A stretch of 64,000 nt of DNA from DASPNM01 sp035626515 (GCA_035626515.1 DASPNM010000014.1:12430-76429), one strand, 5' to 3'. Positions 43,224-52,202 are shown, counted from the first letter of the stretch. Program-made: numbers and translations. The notes: generated by a model from the sequence alone, not told the origin.

Positions 43224-45728
43224 TTGGTGTTGGAATATTCGCTATCGGATATTGCCCGTATCATCTCTGCGGAGGCGCACCTGAGCACCGACGAGTGCAT
43301 CGAACAGCTGGTAATTGACAGTCGTCGCGCCTTCACTCCGGCAGGGAGCTTATTCTTCGCCATTCCCGGTGTGCGCCGGGACGGACATCATTTTCTCCCC
43401 GAACTTTACCGACGCGGTTTTCGGAATTTCGTCGTCTCTGCAAATGTCAATACTGAAAGTTTCCCCGACGGCAATTTTCTGAAAGTTCACGATACAATCG
43501 GCGCGCTGCAGGCGCTGGCAGCGCATCATCGTTCGAGGTTCGATGTTCCGGTGATAGGTATCACCGGCAGCAATGGTAAAACTATTGTCAAGGAATGGCT
43601 TTTCCAGCTTTTACACACGCGTTACCAGGTCGTTCGCAGTCCCAAAAGCTACAACTCTCAGGTGGGCGTACCGCTCAGTGTGTGGCAATTCGGCAACCAA
43701 CACCAGCTTGGGATTTTCGAAGCCGGAATTTCCCGTAGGGGGGAAATGGAAAGACTTCAGCCCGTGATCCGGCCGCAGTTCGGAATCTTTACGCACCTTG
43801 GCGAAGCGCATGCGGAGGGATTTGCCTCGATGGAGGAGAAGGCGTTGGAAAAAATCCGGCTGTTCACAGCGTGCAGGCAGATTGTATACTGCAGGGATCA
43901 TTTTGCCGGGTTGAATCTGGACTTTGAAAAAGCCTGTCGCGAGGGAGCGGAAAATCCGGATATTCAATTTCGAAGCTGGAGCCGGGAATCGGAAGCCTGG
44001 CTTCGCGTCACTTCCATTCAGCGCGGCGCTGGAGACATTCAAATCGGAGCTCACTGCGAAAACCGGGATGTTTCGATCCGCATTCCCTTCACAGACGATG
44101 CGTCGATAGAGAACGCCGTGACCTGCTGGTGCACTCTCCTGGCATTGGGAATCCCCCAGGTCGATATCGAAAAAGGAATGACGGCACTCTTTCCCGTGAA
44201 CATGCGGCTGGAGCTGAAAAAAGCGATCAACCATTGCAGCCTCATCAACGACAGCTACAGCGCGGATCTCGACTCCCTCGATATCGCGCTGGCGTTTCTG
44301 GAGCAGCAGGCCGGCGGACAAAAGAAGACGGTTATCCTCTCGGATTTTCTCCAGACAGGCATCACCCCCGGTGAGCTTTATGAAAAAATCCTCAACACGG
44401 TGCGGAGTCACGGCATTACGCGCCTCATTGGCATCGGGGAACAGATTTCGTCGCAGCTCCGGGAGCACGCACTTCGACAGGAATCGGGGATCAGCGTGGA
44501 GCTTTATCCTTCGACCGCTGCTTTCATCAGGAAATTCCGGAGCTCACAATTCCGCGACGAAACCATTCTCGTCAAAGGCGCGCGCATTTTCGGCTTCGAG
44601 GAGATCGTTTCGCTGCTCGAGCAGAAGCTGCACCAGACCATACTCGAAGTAAATCTCGGCGCGATGCTGCATAATCTGAAGCAATACCAGGCCTGCCTTC
44701 GCGACTCCACGCGGGTAATGGCCATGGTAAAGGCCTTTGCATACGGCAGCGGCGGGTCCGAGATCGCCGGTTACCTGCAGTTCCATAAAGTCGATTATTT
44801 GGCTGTAGCTTACGCCGACGAAGGTGTGGAGCTCAGAAAATCGGGCATCACCGCTCCGGTTATGGTGATGAACCCCGAGCAGGGCTCCTTTGAGCCGATC
44901 GTAAGCTTCAGGCTCGAGCCCGAGCTTTTCTCATTTGGAATACTTAAGGCTTTCAATGAATTCCTGGAAGGTGAAGGCTTGCAGGATTATCCGGTGCATG
45001 TTGAAATAGAAACGGGCATGAACCGGCTGGGGTTTCCGCCCGCCGACATCCAGGTTCTCGGGGAATACATTGCGAAATCCAGAATGCGGGTACAATCCGT
45101 TTTTTCCCATTTCGCCGCAAGTGAGGACGCGGCACAGGACAGGTTCACAAAGCAGCAGTTCGACACGTTCGAATCAGCGGCGCAACAGCTGCGCACCGGT
45201 CTCGGTTACGATTTCCTGTGCCACATTTCCAATTCCGCGGCGATCGTACGGCACCCGGACTTTCAGCTGGACATGGTCCGGCTCGGCATTGGGCTTTATG
45301 GAATTGATCCGGCGGGAAGCAGGAAGCTGAAGCTTCAACCCGTCGCAACGCTGCGCTCTACGATCGCGCAGCTGCGCCGGCTAAAAGCGGGGGATACGGT
45401 AAGCTATGGGCGCAGCGGAAAACTGGAGCGCGAATCACTAATTGCAACGGTCCGGATCGGTTATGCTGACGGTTATCCGCGACGGCTGGGCGAAGGGCGC
45501 GGTAAACTGTGGGTACGCGGCTCGCTGGTTCCAACCATTGGGGCTGTTTGCATGGATATGATCATGGTGGATGTGACCAATGTGGCCGGAGTAACGGAAG
45601 GAGATGAAGTGATCCTGTTTGGCCGTGAGCTTCCGATCGAGCAGGTCGCGGCCTGGGCGGGAACGATTCCGTACGAGATCATGACCGGCGTGTCGCAGCG
45701 CGTGAAGCGTGTATTTTTCGAAGAGTGA
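43224..45728 (+). CDS. bifunctional MurF ligase / alanine racemase
   Basis: An 834-residue fusion. Residues 1-465 form a MurF (UDP-MurNAc-tripeptide:D-Ala-D-Ala ligase) module with the ATP-binding GITGSNGKTIVKEWLFQLL; residues 470-834 form an alanine racemase with the PLP lysine in MAMVKAFAYGSGG and the C-terminal CMDMIMVDVTNV block. It could make D-Ala and join D-Ala-D-Ala to the peptidoglycan precursor. The fusion is widespread in Bacteroidota. No ATG is available: TTG, GTG and TTG codons occupy the start (43224, 43227, 43230), 4-10 bp after the terC-like stop, so coupling is likely. A separate MurF is encoded at the right end of the window. Confidence 0.93.
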   Translation: MVLEYSLSDIARIISAEAHLSTDECIEQLVIDSRRAFTPAGSLFFAIPGVRRDGHHFLPELYRRGFRNFVVSANVNTESFPDGNFLKVHDTIGALQALAAHHRSRFDVPVIGITGSNGKTIVKEWLFQLLHTRYQVVRSPKSYNSQVGVPLSVWQFGNQHQLGIFEAGISRRGEMERLQPVIRPQFGIFTHLGEAHAEGFASMEEKALEKIRLFTACRQIVYCRDHFAGLNLDFEKACREGAENPDIQFRSWSRESEAWLRVTSIQRGAGDIQIGAHCENRDVSIRIPFTDDASIENAVTCWCTLLALGIPQVDIEKGMTALFPVNMRLELKKAINHCSLINDSYSADLDSLDIALAFLEQQAGGQKKTVILSDFLQTGITPGELYEKILNTVRSHGITRLIGIGEQISSQLREHALRQESGISVELYPSTAAFIRKFRSSQFRDETILVKGARIFGFEEIVSLLEQKLHQTILEVNLGAMLHNLKQYQACLRDSTRVMAMVKAFAYGSGGSEIAGYLQFHKVDYLAVAYADEGVELRKSGITAPVMVMNPEQGSFEPIVSFRLEPELFSFGILKAFNEFLEGEGLQDYPVHVEIETGMNRLGFPPADIQVLGEYIAKSRMRVQSVFSHFAASEDAAQDRFTKQQFDTFESAAQQLRTGLGYDFLCHISNSAAIVRHPDFQLDMVRLGIGLYGIDPAGSRKLKLQPVATLRSTIAQLRRLKAGDTVSYGRSGKLERESLIATVRIGYADGYPRRLGEGRGKLWVRGSLVPTIGAVCMDMIMVDVTNVAGVTEGDEVILFGRELPIEQVAAWAGTIPYEIMTGVSQRVKRVFFEE

Positions 45729-45756
45729 TTTAACCGATGCGCCCCCACGAATCGCT

Positions 45757-45764
45757 TATATTTG
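45757..45764 (+). promoter_or_regulatory. -7 box (TATATTTG) that fixes the lspA start
   Basis: Exact consensus that overlaps an in-frame TTG (45762). That TTG cannot be translated from this promoter, so the GTG at 45783 is the better lspA start. Confidence 0.55.
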
Positions 45765-45782
45765 TCAATTCAAATTCAGCCA

Positions 45783-46451
45783 GTGAAGCTGCGCAGCGTC
45801 ATCCTGATCATCGCCCTTATCATTGTCGCCGACCAGGCCCTGAAGATCTGGATAAAAACCACCTTTCCGTTCGGCGATACGGGCGTTTCCAATCTTTCAT
45901 GGTTCCGGCTTTATTTCATCGAAAACAGGGGAATGGCCTGGGGATGGGAGTTCGGCGGCGACTGGGGGAAGATGTTCCTGACCCTTTTTCGTCTGGCCGC
46001 CGTGATCTTCGGTACCTGGTACCTGGGAAAAATTGTGCGGCAGCGTTACAGTACCGGCTTCATCGTGTGTGCCGCCCTCATCTATGCCGGGGCGCTGGGC
46101 AACCTGATCGACAGCATGTTTTACGGGCTCGTCTTTGAAGAAAGCTCTTACTCGCAGGTAGCCCGTATGTTTCCCGAACAGGGCTACGCAGGTTTTCTGC
46201 ACGGCAGGGTGGTGGACATGCTTTATTTTCCCATCATTAAATCGCAATTCCCGGAGTGGCTCCCGATCATTGGCGGGAACGAGTTCGAATTTTTCAGCCC
46301 CATCTTCAATATCGCCGACGCCTCGATCTCGATCGGGGTAATCGTATTGCTGATCTTCCAGAAAAGATTCTTCAAAAAAAGAGAACAGGAGTCTTCGCCT
46401 TCAACCGTAGAAACAAGCGCGGAAGTGAGCGACAGGATTCAGGTTTCGTGA
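45783..46451 (+). CDS. lspA: lipoprotein signal peptidase LspA
   Basis: A 222-residue membrane aspartyl protease that cleaves prolipoprotein signal peptides. Four helices are visible; the catalytic aspartates are in YAGALGNLIDSMFYG (conserved GN-x-x-D) and in the later SPIFNIADASISIGVI (F-N-x-A-D). It is longer than E. coli LspA because of an insert between these sites (ESSYSQVARMFPEQGYAGFL) and a charged C-terminal tail, as in other Bacteroidota. The GTG start follows from the promoter position. Its substrates include the several lipoproteins annotated here. Confidence 0.93.
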   Translation: MKLRSVILIIALIIVADQALKIWIKTTFPFGDTGVSNLSWFRLYFIENRGMAWGWEFGGDWGKMFLTLFRLAAVIFGTWYLGKIVRQRYSTGFIVCAALIYAGALGNLIDSMFYGLVFEESSYSQVARMFPEQGYAGFLHGRVVDMLYFPIIKSQFPEWLPIIGGNEFEFFSPIFNIADASISIGVIVLLIFQKRFFKKREQESSPSTVETSAEVSDRIQVS

Positions 46452-46699
46452 TGGGTTAGCGGTTATTGGTTTGTTCCAATTCCGGGTGGCAGGTGTTGGG
46501 TGGTTAGTCAGTCAGCTGGTTTACTGGTTAAATGGTTTACTGGTTGACTAGTCGGTAAAGGGCGGCTAACTTCAACGTTCGATGTTAGGTCTGGTTAATT
46601 GGTTAACTAGTTTATCCGTTAACGGGTTGCTAAAGTGCAGCTAACTCTTCGACGTTCGATGTTCGAAAGTCAAAACTCAGAGGCGTTTTCACTCCCGGT
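46452..46699. repeat. gap with degenerate direct repeats
   Basis: No gene is visible in about 400 bp between lspA and the next small gene. Degenerate GGTTTACTGGTTAA-type units fill 46500-46625, and two related blocks of about 90 bp share GCTAACT-(C)TTC-ACGTTCGATGTT (46565-46585 and 46637-46665). A palindromic element and CATTATTCACTACTCATC-type sequence follow. Confidence 0.65.
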
Positions 46700-46722
46700 C
46701 ACGCTTCGACAAGCTCAGTGTG
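46700..46722. repeat. dispersed palindromic element, copy 2
   Basis: CACGCT and AGTGTG pair around TCGACAAGCTC. Relative to copy 1 (22396-22418) one T-A pair has become C-G and one G-C pair has become G-T, so the hairpin is retained. Confidence 0.7.
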
Positions 46723-46802
46723 AGAAAATGGGCCCGCGCCACTCATCACCATTATTCACTACTCATCGCCTTCACCTCCGCATTTAATACTCCCCAAAAG
46801 CA

Positions 46803-46831
46803 CAAGGTCCCGCCAGAAGACGGGACACTTG
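46803..46831 (-). terminator. hairpin/terminator after the small unknown gene
   Basis: CAAG-GTCCCG and CGGGAC-A-CTTG form a 10-bp stem with one bulge, 20 bp past the stop codon of the minus-strand gene. The T tract on the minus strand is weak, so it may be bidirectional or only stabilise the RNA end. Confidence 0.5.
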
Positions 46832-46850
46832 CTTTAGTTATGGCTCAGGG

Positions 46851-47111
46851 TTACTCGTAATTGTTAAACCAGCCTTTCTCTGACTGTTCCACGTCGCCGG
46901 GCAGCTTGCCGACGCGGGGCGTGGAGCGGTCGATCACCCTCGTGAAGGGATCTATCATTGGCATTACGCGGACGCGTGCGGTCGCCGGGCGATCGGATAG
47001 GATCGCGCGCAAATAAGGAGTCTGGGTGCTGGAATTTTTTTCCGTCTGCTGTTGTACCGCCTTTAGCGGGTAGGCAGAAAAGTAAACGGTTCGTGGTGCG
47101 TTGCCTTTCAT
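46851..47111 (-). CDS. small hypothetical protein
   Basis: An 86-residue protein that I do not recognise. It is basic and rich in Arg, Pro and Thr (TPYLRAILSDRPATARVRVM, DPFTRVIDRSTPRVGKLPGD) with an acidic, aromatic end (EQSEKGWFNNYE). There is no signal peptide or membrane segment. Supporting points are the ATG start, the hairpin just past its stop and its position between repeat DNA and fumC; no promoter box was found. It could be a real small gene read after fumC (140 bp gap), or a chance frame. Confidence 0.45.
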   Translation of the reverse strand: MKGNAPRTVYFSAYPLKAVQQQTEKNSSTQTPYLRAILSDRPATARVRVMPMIDPFTRVIDRSTPRVGKLPGDVEQSEKGWFNNYE

Positions 47112-47250
47112 AGACTGGATCTTTGGTTTTTTAGGAAACTGGATTTCGATCGTTAAGCTAATAAAACCATTTCAAATTTCCCACCCCGGGGCGCGGGAAT
47201 CATTAACGAAACGTAGAACTACTTATTGTATCCGGGGAAATCTCCCATCG

Positions 47251-48651
47251 CTACTTCAGCCTGCCGACCATGTCTTCGGGCTTCACCCAGAGCTCAAATT
47301 CTTCCGGGGTCAGATAACCGAGCCGTACGGCCATGTCCTTCAGGGTCGTTCCCTCTTTGTGCGCTTTTTGCGCGATCTCCGCGGCCTTGTAATAGCCGAT
47401 CCGGTTGTTGAGCGCGGTGACGAGCATCAATGAATTGTCGAGGTGCCTGCGAATATTTGCCTGTATCGGCCGGATACCCGCCGCGCATTTGTCGTTGAAC
47501 GAAACACATCCGTCCCCGAGCAACCGGGCGCTGTGGAGGAAATTGTAGATCATCATGGGCTTGAAGACATTCAGCTCAAAATGACCGCTGGCGCCGCCGA
47601 CGTTGATCGCCACGTCGTTTCCCAGCACCTGCGCGGCGATCATCGTGAGCGCTTCGCATTGCGTGGGATTCACCTTGCCCGGCATGATGGAGGAACCCGG
47701 TTCATTATCCGGGATGAAAATTTCGCCGATGCCGCTGCGGGGACCTGAGGCCAGCATGCGGATGTCGTTCCCGATCTTCATCAGGCTCACCGCAACAGTT
47801 TTCAGCGCGCCATGCGCTTCCACGATCGCATCGTGTGCGGCCAGGGCTTCAAATTTATTGGGAGCCGAACGGAACGGAAGGCCCGTAAGCTTTGCAATCT
47901 TTCTGGCTACTTTTTCGGAGTAGCCGGGAGGGGTATTGATCCCGGTTCCTACAGCCGTTCCGCCGAGGGCCAGCTCAGCCAGGTGCGGGAGGCTGTTTTC
48001 GATCGCACGCAACCCATGATCGAGTTGCGATACGTAACCGCTGAATTCCTGCCCCAGGGTCAGCGGGGTGGCGTCCATGAAATGCGTGCGTCCGATCTTC
48101 ACCACCTTCATATACTGGCGGCTCTTCCGCGCCAGTGTATTCCGGAGTTTCCTGATCCCCGGAATGGTAGTGCGCGCTACCATCATGTAGGCAGCGATGT
48201 GCATCGCGGTGGGAAAGGTATCGTTGGACGACTGCGAACGGTTCACATCATCGTTGGGGTGAAGAAATTTTTCCTTGTCGCTCAGCTTTCCCCCCCGAAG
48301 CACATGGCCGCGGTAAGCGATCACTTCATTAACATTCATGTTGCTCTGGGTACCGCTCCCGGTTTGCCAAACCACGAGCGGGAAGTATTCATCCAGCTTA
48401 CCAGCGAGAATTTCGTCGCATACCCTGGCGATAAGCACCGCCTTGTTCTTCGGGAGCACGCCGGCTTCGAAGTTTGTCAGGGCTGCTGCCTTTTTGAGGT
48501 AACCAAAGGCGCGGATGATCTCGGCCGGCATGCGGTTGATGTCTTGTGCGATCCGGAAATTTTCAATGCTTCGCTGGGTCTGCGCCCCGTAGTACGCGTT
48601 CGCGGGGACTTTCACCTCACCCAGGGTGTCTTTCTCGATGCGGAATTCCAT
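47251..48651 (-). CDS. fumC: class II fumarate hydratase FumC
   Basis: A 466-residue oxygen-stable fumarase of the TCA cycle. Family signatures are TGSGTQSNMNVNEVIAYRG near residue 100, HPNDDVNRSQSSNDTFPTAM near residue 130, and the catalytic-Ser loop GSSIMPGKVNPTQCEAL near residue 318. Length and ending (DMVGRLK) are typical. It is a single gene with its own -7 box, divergent from a secreted phosphatase-superfamily gene. Confidence 0.97.
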   Translation of the reverse strand: MEFRIEKDTLGEVKVPANAYYGAQTQRSIENFRIAQDINRMPAEIIRAFGYLKKAAALTNFEAGVLPKNKAVLIARVCDEILAGKLDEYFPLVVWQTGSGTQSNMNVNEVIAYRGHVLRGGKLSDKEKFLHPNDDVNRSQSSNDTFPTAMHIAAYMMVARTTIPGIRKLRNTLARKSRQYMKVVKIGRTHFMDATPLTLGQEFSGYVSQLDHGLRAIENSLPHLAELALGGTAVGTGINTPPGYSEKVARKIAKLTGLPFRSAPNKFEALAAHDAIVEAHGALKTVAVSLMKIGNDIRMLASGPRSGIGEIFIPDNEPGSSIMPGKVNPTQCEALTMIAAQVLGNDVAINVGGASGHFELNVFKPMMIYNFLHSARLLGDGCVSFNDKCAAGIRPIQANIRRHLDNSLMLVTALNNRIGYYKAAEIAQKAHKEGTTLKDMAVRLGYLTPEEFELWVKPEDMVGRLK

Positions 48652-48671
48652 GATGGGGCTTCGGTTTGAAG

Positions 48672-48679
48672 CAAAGGTA
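48672..48679 (-). promoter_or_regulatory. -7 box (TACCTTTG) for fumC
   Basis: Exact consensus on the minus strand, 20 bp upstream of the fumC ATG. It is paired with a divergent box 33 bp away. Confidence 0.5.
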
Positions 48680-48712
48680 GGTCACCGTCCGGCGCCAGCA
48701 GCCAGTGCAAAA

Positions 48713-48720
48713 TAATTTTG
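48713..48720 (+). promoter_or_regulatory. -7 box (TAATTTTG) for the secreted phosphatase-like gene
   Basis: Exact consensus 19 bp upstream of the ATG. It forms a compact divergent promoter pair with fumC. Confidence 0.5.
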
Positions 48721-48739
48721 TATCATTGGATACCGCTTC

Positions 48740-49825
48740 ATGAAAAAAGCTTTTTTCATCCTGCTCGTGTTCTTGCCCACGGTATTGCTGTCCCAGCAAA
48801 AAGCCGGGCACCTGATACTGGTAACGCTCGACGGTCTTCGGTGGCAGGAAGTATTTGGAGGAATGGATTCGGCGATCGCGAACAACCCAAAATTCAACCA
48901 GCAGGACAGCGCCTATATTTTCAAGAAATACTGGCATCCTGAGTTAGACCGGCGGCGGGAGCTGTTGATGCCGTTTCTTTGGAGCGTGGTAAAGGAGAAA
49001 GGACAGATCTGGGGAAACCGAAAATACGGCAACCGGGTCGACAATGCCAACCCGCATTGGTTCAGCTATCCCGGTTACAGCGAGATGCTTACCGGGTTTG
49101 CAGACAGCTCGATCAACAGCAATGATTTTGCTGCAAACCCGCATGTGACGGTTCTGGAGTTTTTGAATCGCCAGCCTTCTTTGCGCGGAAAGGTTGCGGC
49201 GTTCACCGCTTGGGACGCCTTCGACCGCATCCTCAACGAGCGGCGGGCCGGCTTTCCCGTCGTTGCAGCTTTCGATTCTGCGGGCGGCGCAAGGCCGAAC
49301 GCCGCGGAGCGGCTCATCAACAGGCTCAAGTGGGAAGCTTACCGGCCTTTTCACGATTACGAATGCCTGGACGTGTTCACGCATTATGCGGCTTTCGAAC
49401 ATCTCCGTGCCCGCAGGCCACGCGTGCTTTACATTGCATACGGGGAAACCGACGAGTGGGCGCACGCCGGCCAGTACCGGGACTATCTGAATGCAGCAAA
49501 ACAGGTGGATGACTGGCTGCGCCAGCTATGGAATTTTGTGCAGTCAGATCCGCAGTACAGGAACCGCACAGCGATGTTCGTCACCGTTGATCATGGACGT
49601 GGTGATCGTATGAAAGAAGAATGGACCAGCCACAACAGCAAGATTGCCGACTCTCACGAGATTTGGTTCGCTGTTGTGGGGCCGGGAGTGCGGCCCGGCG
49701 GAGAAATGAAAGAGACAACGCAAATTTATCAAAAGCAAATTGCTGCAACCCTCGCACGGCTCCTCGGATATCGCTATCGCGCTGCTCACCCGGTGGCGAA
49801 CGGGATAGATGAAATTTTCCGCTGA
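48740..49825 (+). CDS. secreted alkaline-phosphatase-superfamily enzyme
   Basis: A 361-residue exported protein; the signal peptide MKKAFFILLVFLPTVLLSQ is followed by the mature enzyme. Motifs of the alkaline phosphatase/sulfatase superfamily are ILVTLDGLRWQEVFGGMD (first metal Asp), SYPGYSEMLTG (nucleophile region), YIAYGETDEWAHAGQYRDYL (Asp and His ligands) and FVTVDHGRGD (DH ligand pair). The C-terminal WTSHNSK supplies a further His. The substrate (phosphate ester, phosphodiester or sulfate) cannot be decided. Its end abuts the convergent enoyl-CoA hydratase gene. Confidence 0.82.
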   Translation: MKKAFFILLVFLPTVLLSQQKAGHLILVTLDGLRWQEVFGGMDSAIANNPKFNQQDSAYIFKKYWHPELDRRRELLMPFLWSVVKEKGQIWGNRKYGNRVDNANPHWFSYPGYSEMLTGFADSSINSNDFAANPHVTVLEFLNRQPSLRGKVAAFTAWDAFDRILNERRAGFPVVAAFDSAGGARPNAAERLINRLKWEAYRPFHDYECLDVFTHYAAFEHLRARRPRVLYIAYGETDEWAHAGQYRDYLNAAKQVDDWLRQLWNFVQSDPQYRNRTAMFVTVDHGRGDRMKEEWTSHNSKIADSHEIWFAVVGPGVRPGGEMKETTQIYQKQIAATLARLLGYRYRAAHPVANGIDEIFR

Positions 49826-50599
49826 TCAGCGCCCCGTAAAATTAGGTTTTCGTTTTTCCAGGAATGCCGAGGTGCCTTCTTTCATGTCGGAGGTGGCGAA
49901 ACATTCCCCGAAAAGTTTTACTTCGAGGTCGTACCCCGGCTGGTTGTGGTCGAAATTATTGACGGATTCGATGACTTTCGCGACGGCGAAAGGTGCTTTG
50001 GAACCAATTGTCTGCAGAATTTCCTTGCATTTGGGAAGCAATTCCTCCTGTGAAGTGATGTGGTTCACGACGCCGTATTGCTCGGCTTCTTTGGCGGAGA
50101 TCATATTTCCGCTCATCAAAAGCTCCATTGCGCGGTTGCGGCCTATCAACTGCGTTAGGCGCTGCGTAGCGCCATACCCGGGGATCAGGCCCAGGTTCAC
50201 TTCAGGCTGACCAAACTTCGCATTTTCGCTGCAGTAAATGAAATGGCAGGCAAGGGCAAGCTCGCAGCCGCCGCCGAGAGCGAACCCGTTCACGGCCGCA
50301 ATGATCGGCTTCGGGCAATTCTCGATTTTGTCAAAAATTTGTTGACCGCGTTTCGCGAGCTGCATACCCTGTTTGGGATCGAGCCCGGTGAACTCCGAAA
50401 TATCGGCGCCCGCGACAAAACTTTTTTGGCCGGAGCCGGTGATGATCGCGCTTTTTATTTCCGGATTACTGTACACTTCATCAACAACAGCCTCCAGCTC
50501 AGTAAGCACCTGGCGATTCAACGCATTCAGCTTTTCGGGACGATTGATAGTGATGACAAAAATTCCCTGGTCATTTTCGGTAACGAGCGTTTTATACAT
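49826..50599 (-). CDS. enoyl-CoA hydratase/isomerase family protein
   Basis: A 257-residue crotonase-fold enzyme. The oxyanion-hole regions are SFVAGADISEFTGLDPKQG (A-G-A-D-I) and NGFALGGGCELALACHF; the two catalytic glutamates are in the GGGCELAL and FGQPEVNLGLIPG segments. It should hydrate 2-enoyl-CoA thioesters in beta-oxidation or branched-chain acid breakdown. It lies 3 bp after the B12-binding subunit gene on the same strand, which suggests a role linked to acyl-CoA mutase chemistry. Confidence 0.93.
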   Translation of the reverse strand: MYKTLVTENDQGIFVITINRPEKLNALNRQVLTELEAVVDEVYSNPEIKSAIITGSGQKSFVAGADISEFTGLDPKQGMQLAKRGQQIFDKIENCPKPIIAAVNGFALGGGCELALACHFIYCSENAKFGQPEVNLGLIPGYGATQRLTQLIGRNRAMELLMSGNMISAKEAEQYGVVNHITSQEELLPKCKEILQTIGSKAPFAVAKVIESVNNFDHNQPGYDLEVKLFGECFATSDMKEGTSAFLEKRKPNFTGR

Positions 50600-50602
50600 G
50601 CG

Positions 50603-51010
50603 CTAAAAATTTCGGTGCGTGCGAACCCAGTCCTGGATGTACCCGGCAATGACTGAAGTGGGAGTTCCGGGAGGGAAAAGGCGTCCTACGCCCATTTCCT
50701 TAAGCCTGTTCAAATCGTCGTCAGGAATGATTCCGCCGCCGGTGAGCAGCACATCGTTCATCTCCTTTTCCTTCATCAGCGCGACGATGCGTGGAAAGAC
50801 AGTCATGTGTGCACCCGATAAAATGCTGATGCCGATCGCATCGACATCTTCCTGGAGGGCGGTGTTCACCACCATTTCGGGCGTTTGGCGCAACCCGGTG
50901 TAGATCACTTCCATTCCTGCATTGCGCAGGGCGGTGGCGATCACCTTTGCCCCGCGGTCGTGGCCGTCGAGTCCCACCTTGGCAACCAGTACCCTGATCG
51001 GACGATTCAT
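50603..51010 (-). CDS. stand-alone B12-binding subunit of an acyl-CoA mutase
   Basis: A 135-residue cobalamin-binding Rossmann domain. The DxHxxG motif VGLDGHDRGAKVIATAL (His is the lower cobalt ligand) is followed by the SILSGAHM and GGGIIPDDD loops typical of methylmalonyl-CoA mutase C-termini. It matches the small subunit of split (methylmalonyl- or isobutyryl-CoA) mutases; the large subunit must be elsewhere. The start is set at MNRPIRVLVAKVG; an upstream ATG would run into the kinase gene. A near-consensus box (TATTTTCG) lies 7 bp upstream of this start. Confidence 0.9.
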   Translation of the reverse strand: MNRPIRVLVAKVGLDGHDRGAKVIATALRNAGMEVIYTGLRQTPEMVVNTALQEDVDAIGISILSGAHMTVFPRIVALMKEKEMNDVLLTGGGIIPDDDLNRLKEMGVGRLFPPGTPTSVIAGYIQDWVRTHRNF

Positions 51011-51044
51011 CGTGCAGCGAAAATAAGGAATAAGGCTGCTTGGA

Positions 51045-52202
51045 TCAGGCAACCTGGTGCACGGGTATGTCTACTTCCAGCCTGCAGCCTTTTCCCGGCG
51101 CCGAAATGATCTGTACCGTACCTGAGTAATACTCCACGCGGCTGCTGATGTTGCGCAGGCCTATGCCGGCAGGTTTCTCACCGGGATCGAAACCGACGCC
51201 CCTGTCGGCGACCGCAATGGAAAGGTGATGATTCGGAAGCGAGCGAATGCTGATCGTGGCGGTGTCTGAGTGCGAGTACTTCCGGATGTTGTTGAGCTGC
51301 TCCTGAATGATGCGGTAGATGGTCAGTTCCACTTCTTTGTCCATCCTGCCTTCCATTTCATTTTTGTAGTTCAGCTCCACGCGAAATTCCTGTGCGATGT
51401 TGACGCGGTTTACCAGGTCCTGCAGCGCTTCGTACAGGCTGATATCGCCGAGCGAAGGAGCCACCAGTGTTTTGGAAAGCTTTCGGATCTCTTCGATGGC
51501 CGAGCCCAGGTATTCGTAGCTGAGTTGCACGAGATTCTCGCTCGTCTCGGTCTTTTCGAGTATCATCTTCAGGTACATGCTCACCGTGGCGAGGATCTGG
51601 TTGATGTTGTCGTGCAGTTCACGACCGAGCTGGTTTCTTTCTTTTTCCTGCGCCTGGATGCTGATGCCGGTGAGCATCTTCTGGTGCTGCAGTTGCTGCT
51701 CGGCAAGTGTTTTTTCAAGGCGCTGCGCTTCTTTTTCCTTGTCGATAAATCGGGCTGTTTCTTCCGCCACGCGCGCCTCCAGCTGGATGTTGAGCTGGCG
51801 CAATTCTTCTTCGATCGCCTTACGCTCGGTAATGTCGCGAATGATAATAATGGTGCGTTCTTCACCGGCAGCGTTCCGGAAGACCGCGCTGCTGATCTCT
51901 GCAGGAAAACGGCTTCCATCGCCCCGGCGATGCAAAATCTCACCCCGCGCGCGACCCTTCCGCCGCCGCTCCTCGAGAAAAGCGGCCAGCCGCTGGTCCG
52001 ATGGATCTACAATTCCATCCCGCCCGATTTGCCGCAGCTCGTCTTCAGGCAGGCCGAAAATTTCGCAGGCGGCGGGGTTAGCGCTGAGAATTTTTCCTTC
52101 CGGGGAAGTAATCAGGATCCCGTCCATACTGTTCTCGTAAAAAGCGCGAAACTGGTTTTCTCCCGCGGAGCGATCGGGTTGGGGTTGTTCCGGCATAAGC
52201 AT
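51045..52202 (-). CDS. PAS-domain sensor histidine kinase (HisKA_3 type)
   Basis: A 385-residue cytoplasmic kinase without membrane segments. A PAS domain spans about residues 17-128 (FRAFYENSMDGILITSPEGK to IIIIRDITERKAIEEEL), then a coiled-coil of about 50 residues, a NarX/DesK-type dimerisation domain with the phospho-acceptor His197 in LGRELHDNINQILATVSMYL, and an HATPase domain (EQLNNIRKYSHSDTATISIR, GVGFDPGEKPAGIGLRNI). Its partner should be a NarL/LuxR-type regulator, which is not adjacent. The B12-binding and enoyl-CoA hydratase genes follow on the same strand after 34 bp. Confidence 0.92.
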   Translation of the reverse strand: MLMPEQPQPDRSAGENQFRAFYENSMDGILITSPEGKILSANPAACEIFGLPEDELRQIGRDGIVDPSDQRLAAFLEERRRKGRARGEILHRRGDGSRFPAEISSAVFRNAAGEERTIIIIRDITERKAIEEELRQLNIQLEARVAEETARFIDKEKEAQRLEKTLAEQQLQHQKMLTGISIQAQEKERNQLGRELHDNINQILATVSMYLKMILEKTETSENLVQLSYEYLGSAIEEIRKLSKTLVAPSLGDISLYEALQDLVNRVNIAQEFRVELNYKNEMEGRMDKEVELTIYRIIQEQLNNIRKYSHSDTATISIRSLPNHHLSIAVADRGVGFDPGEKPAGIGLRNISSRVEYYSGTVQIISAPGKGCRLEVDIPVHQVA

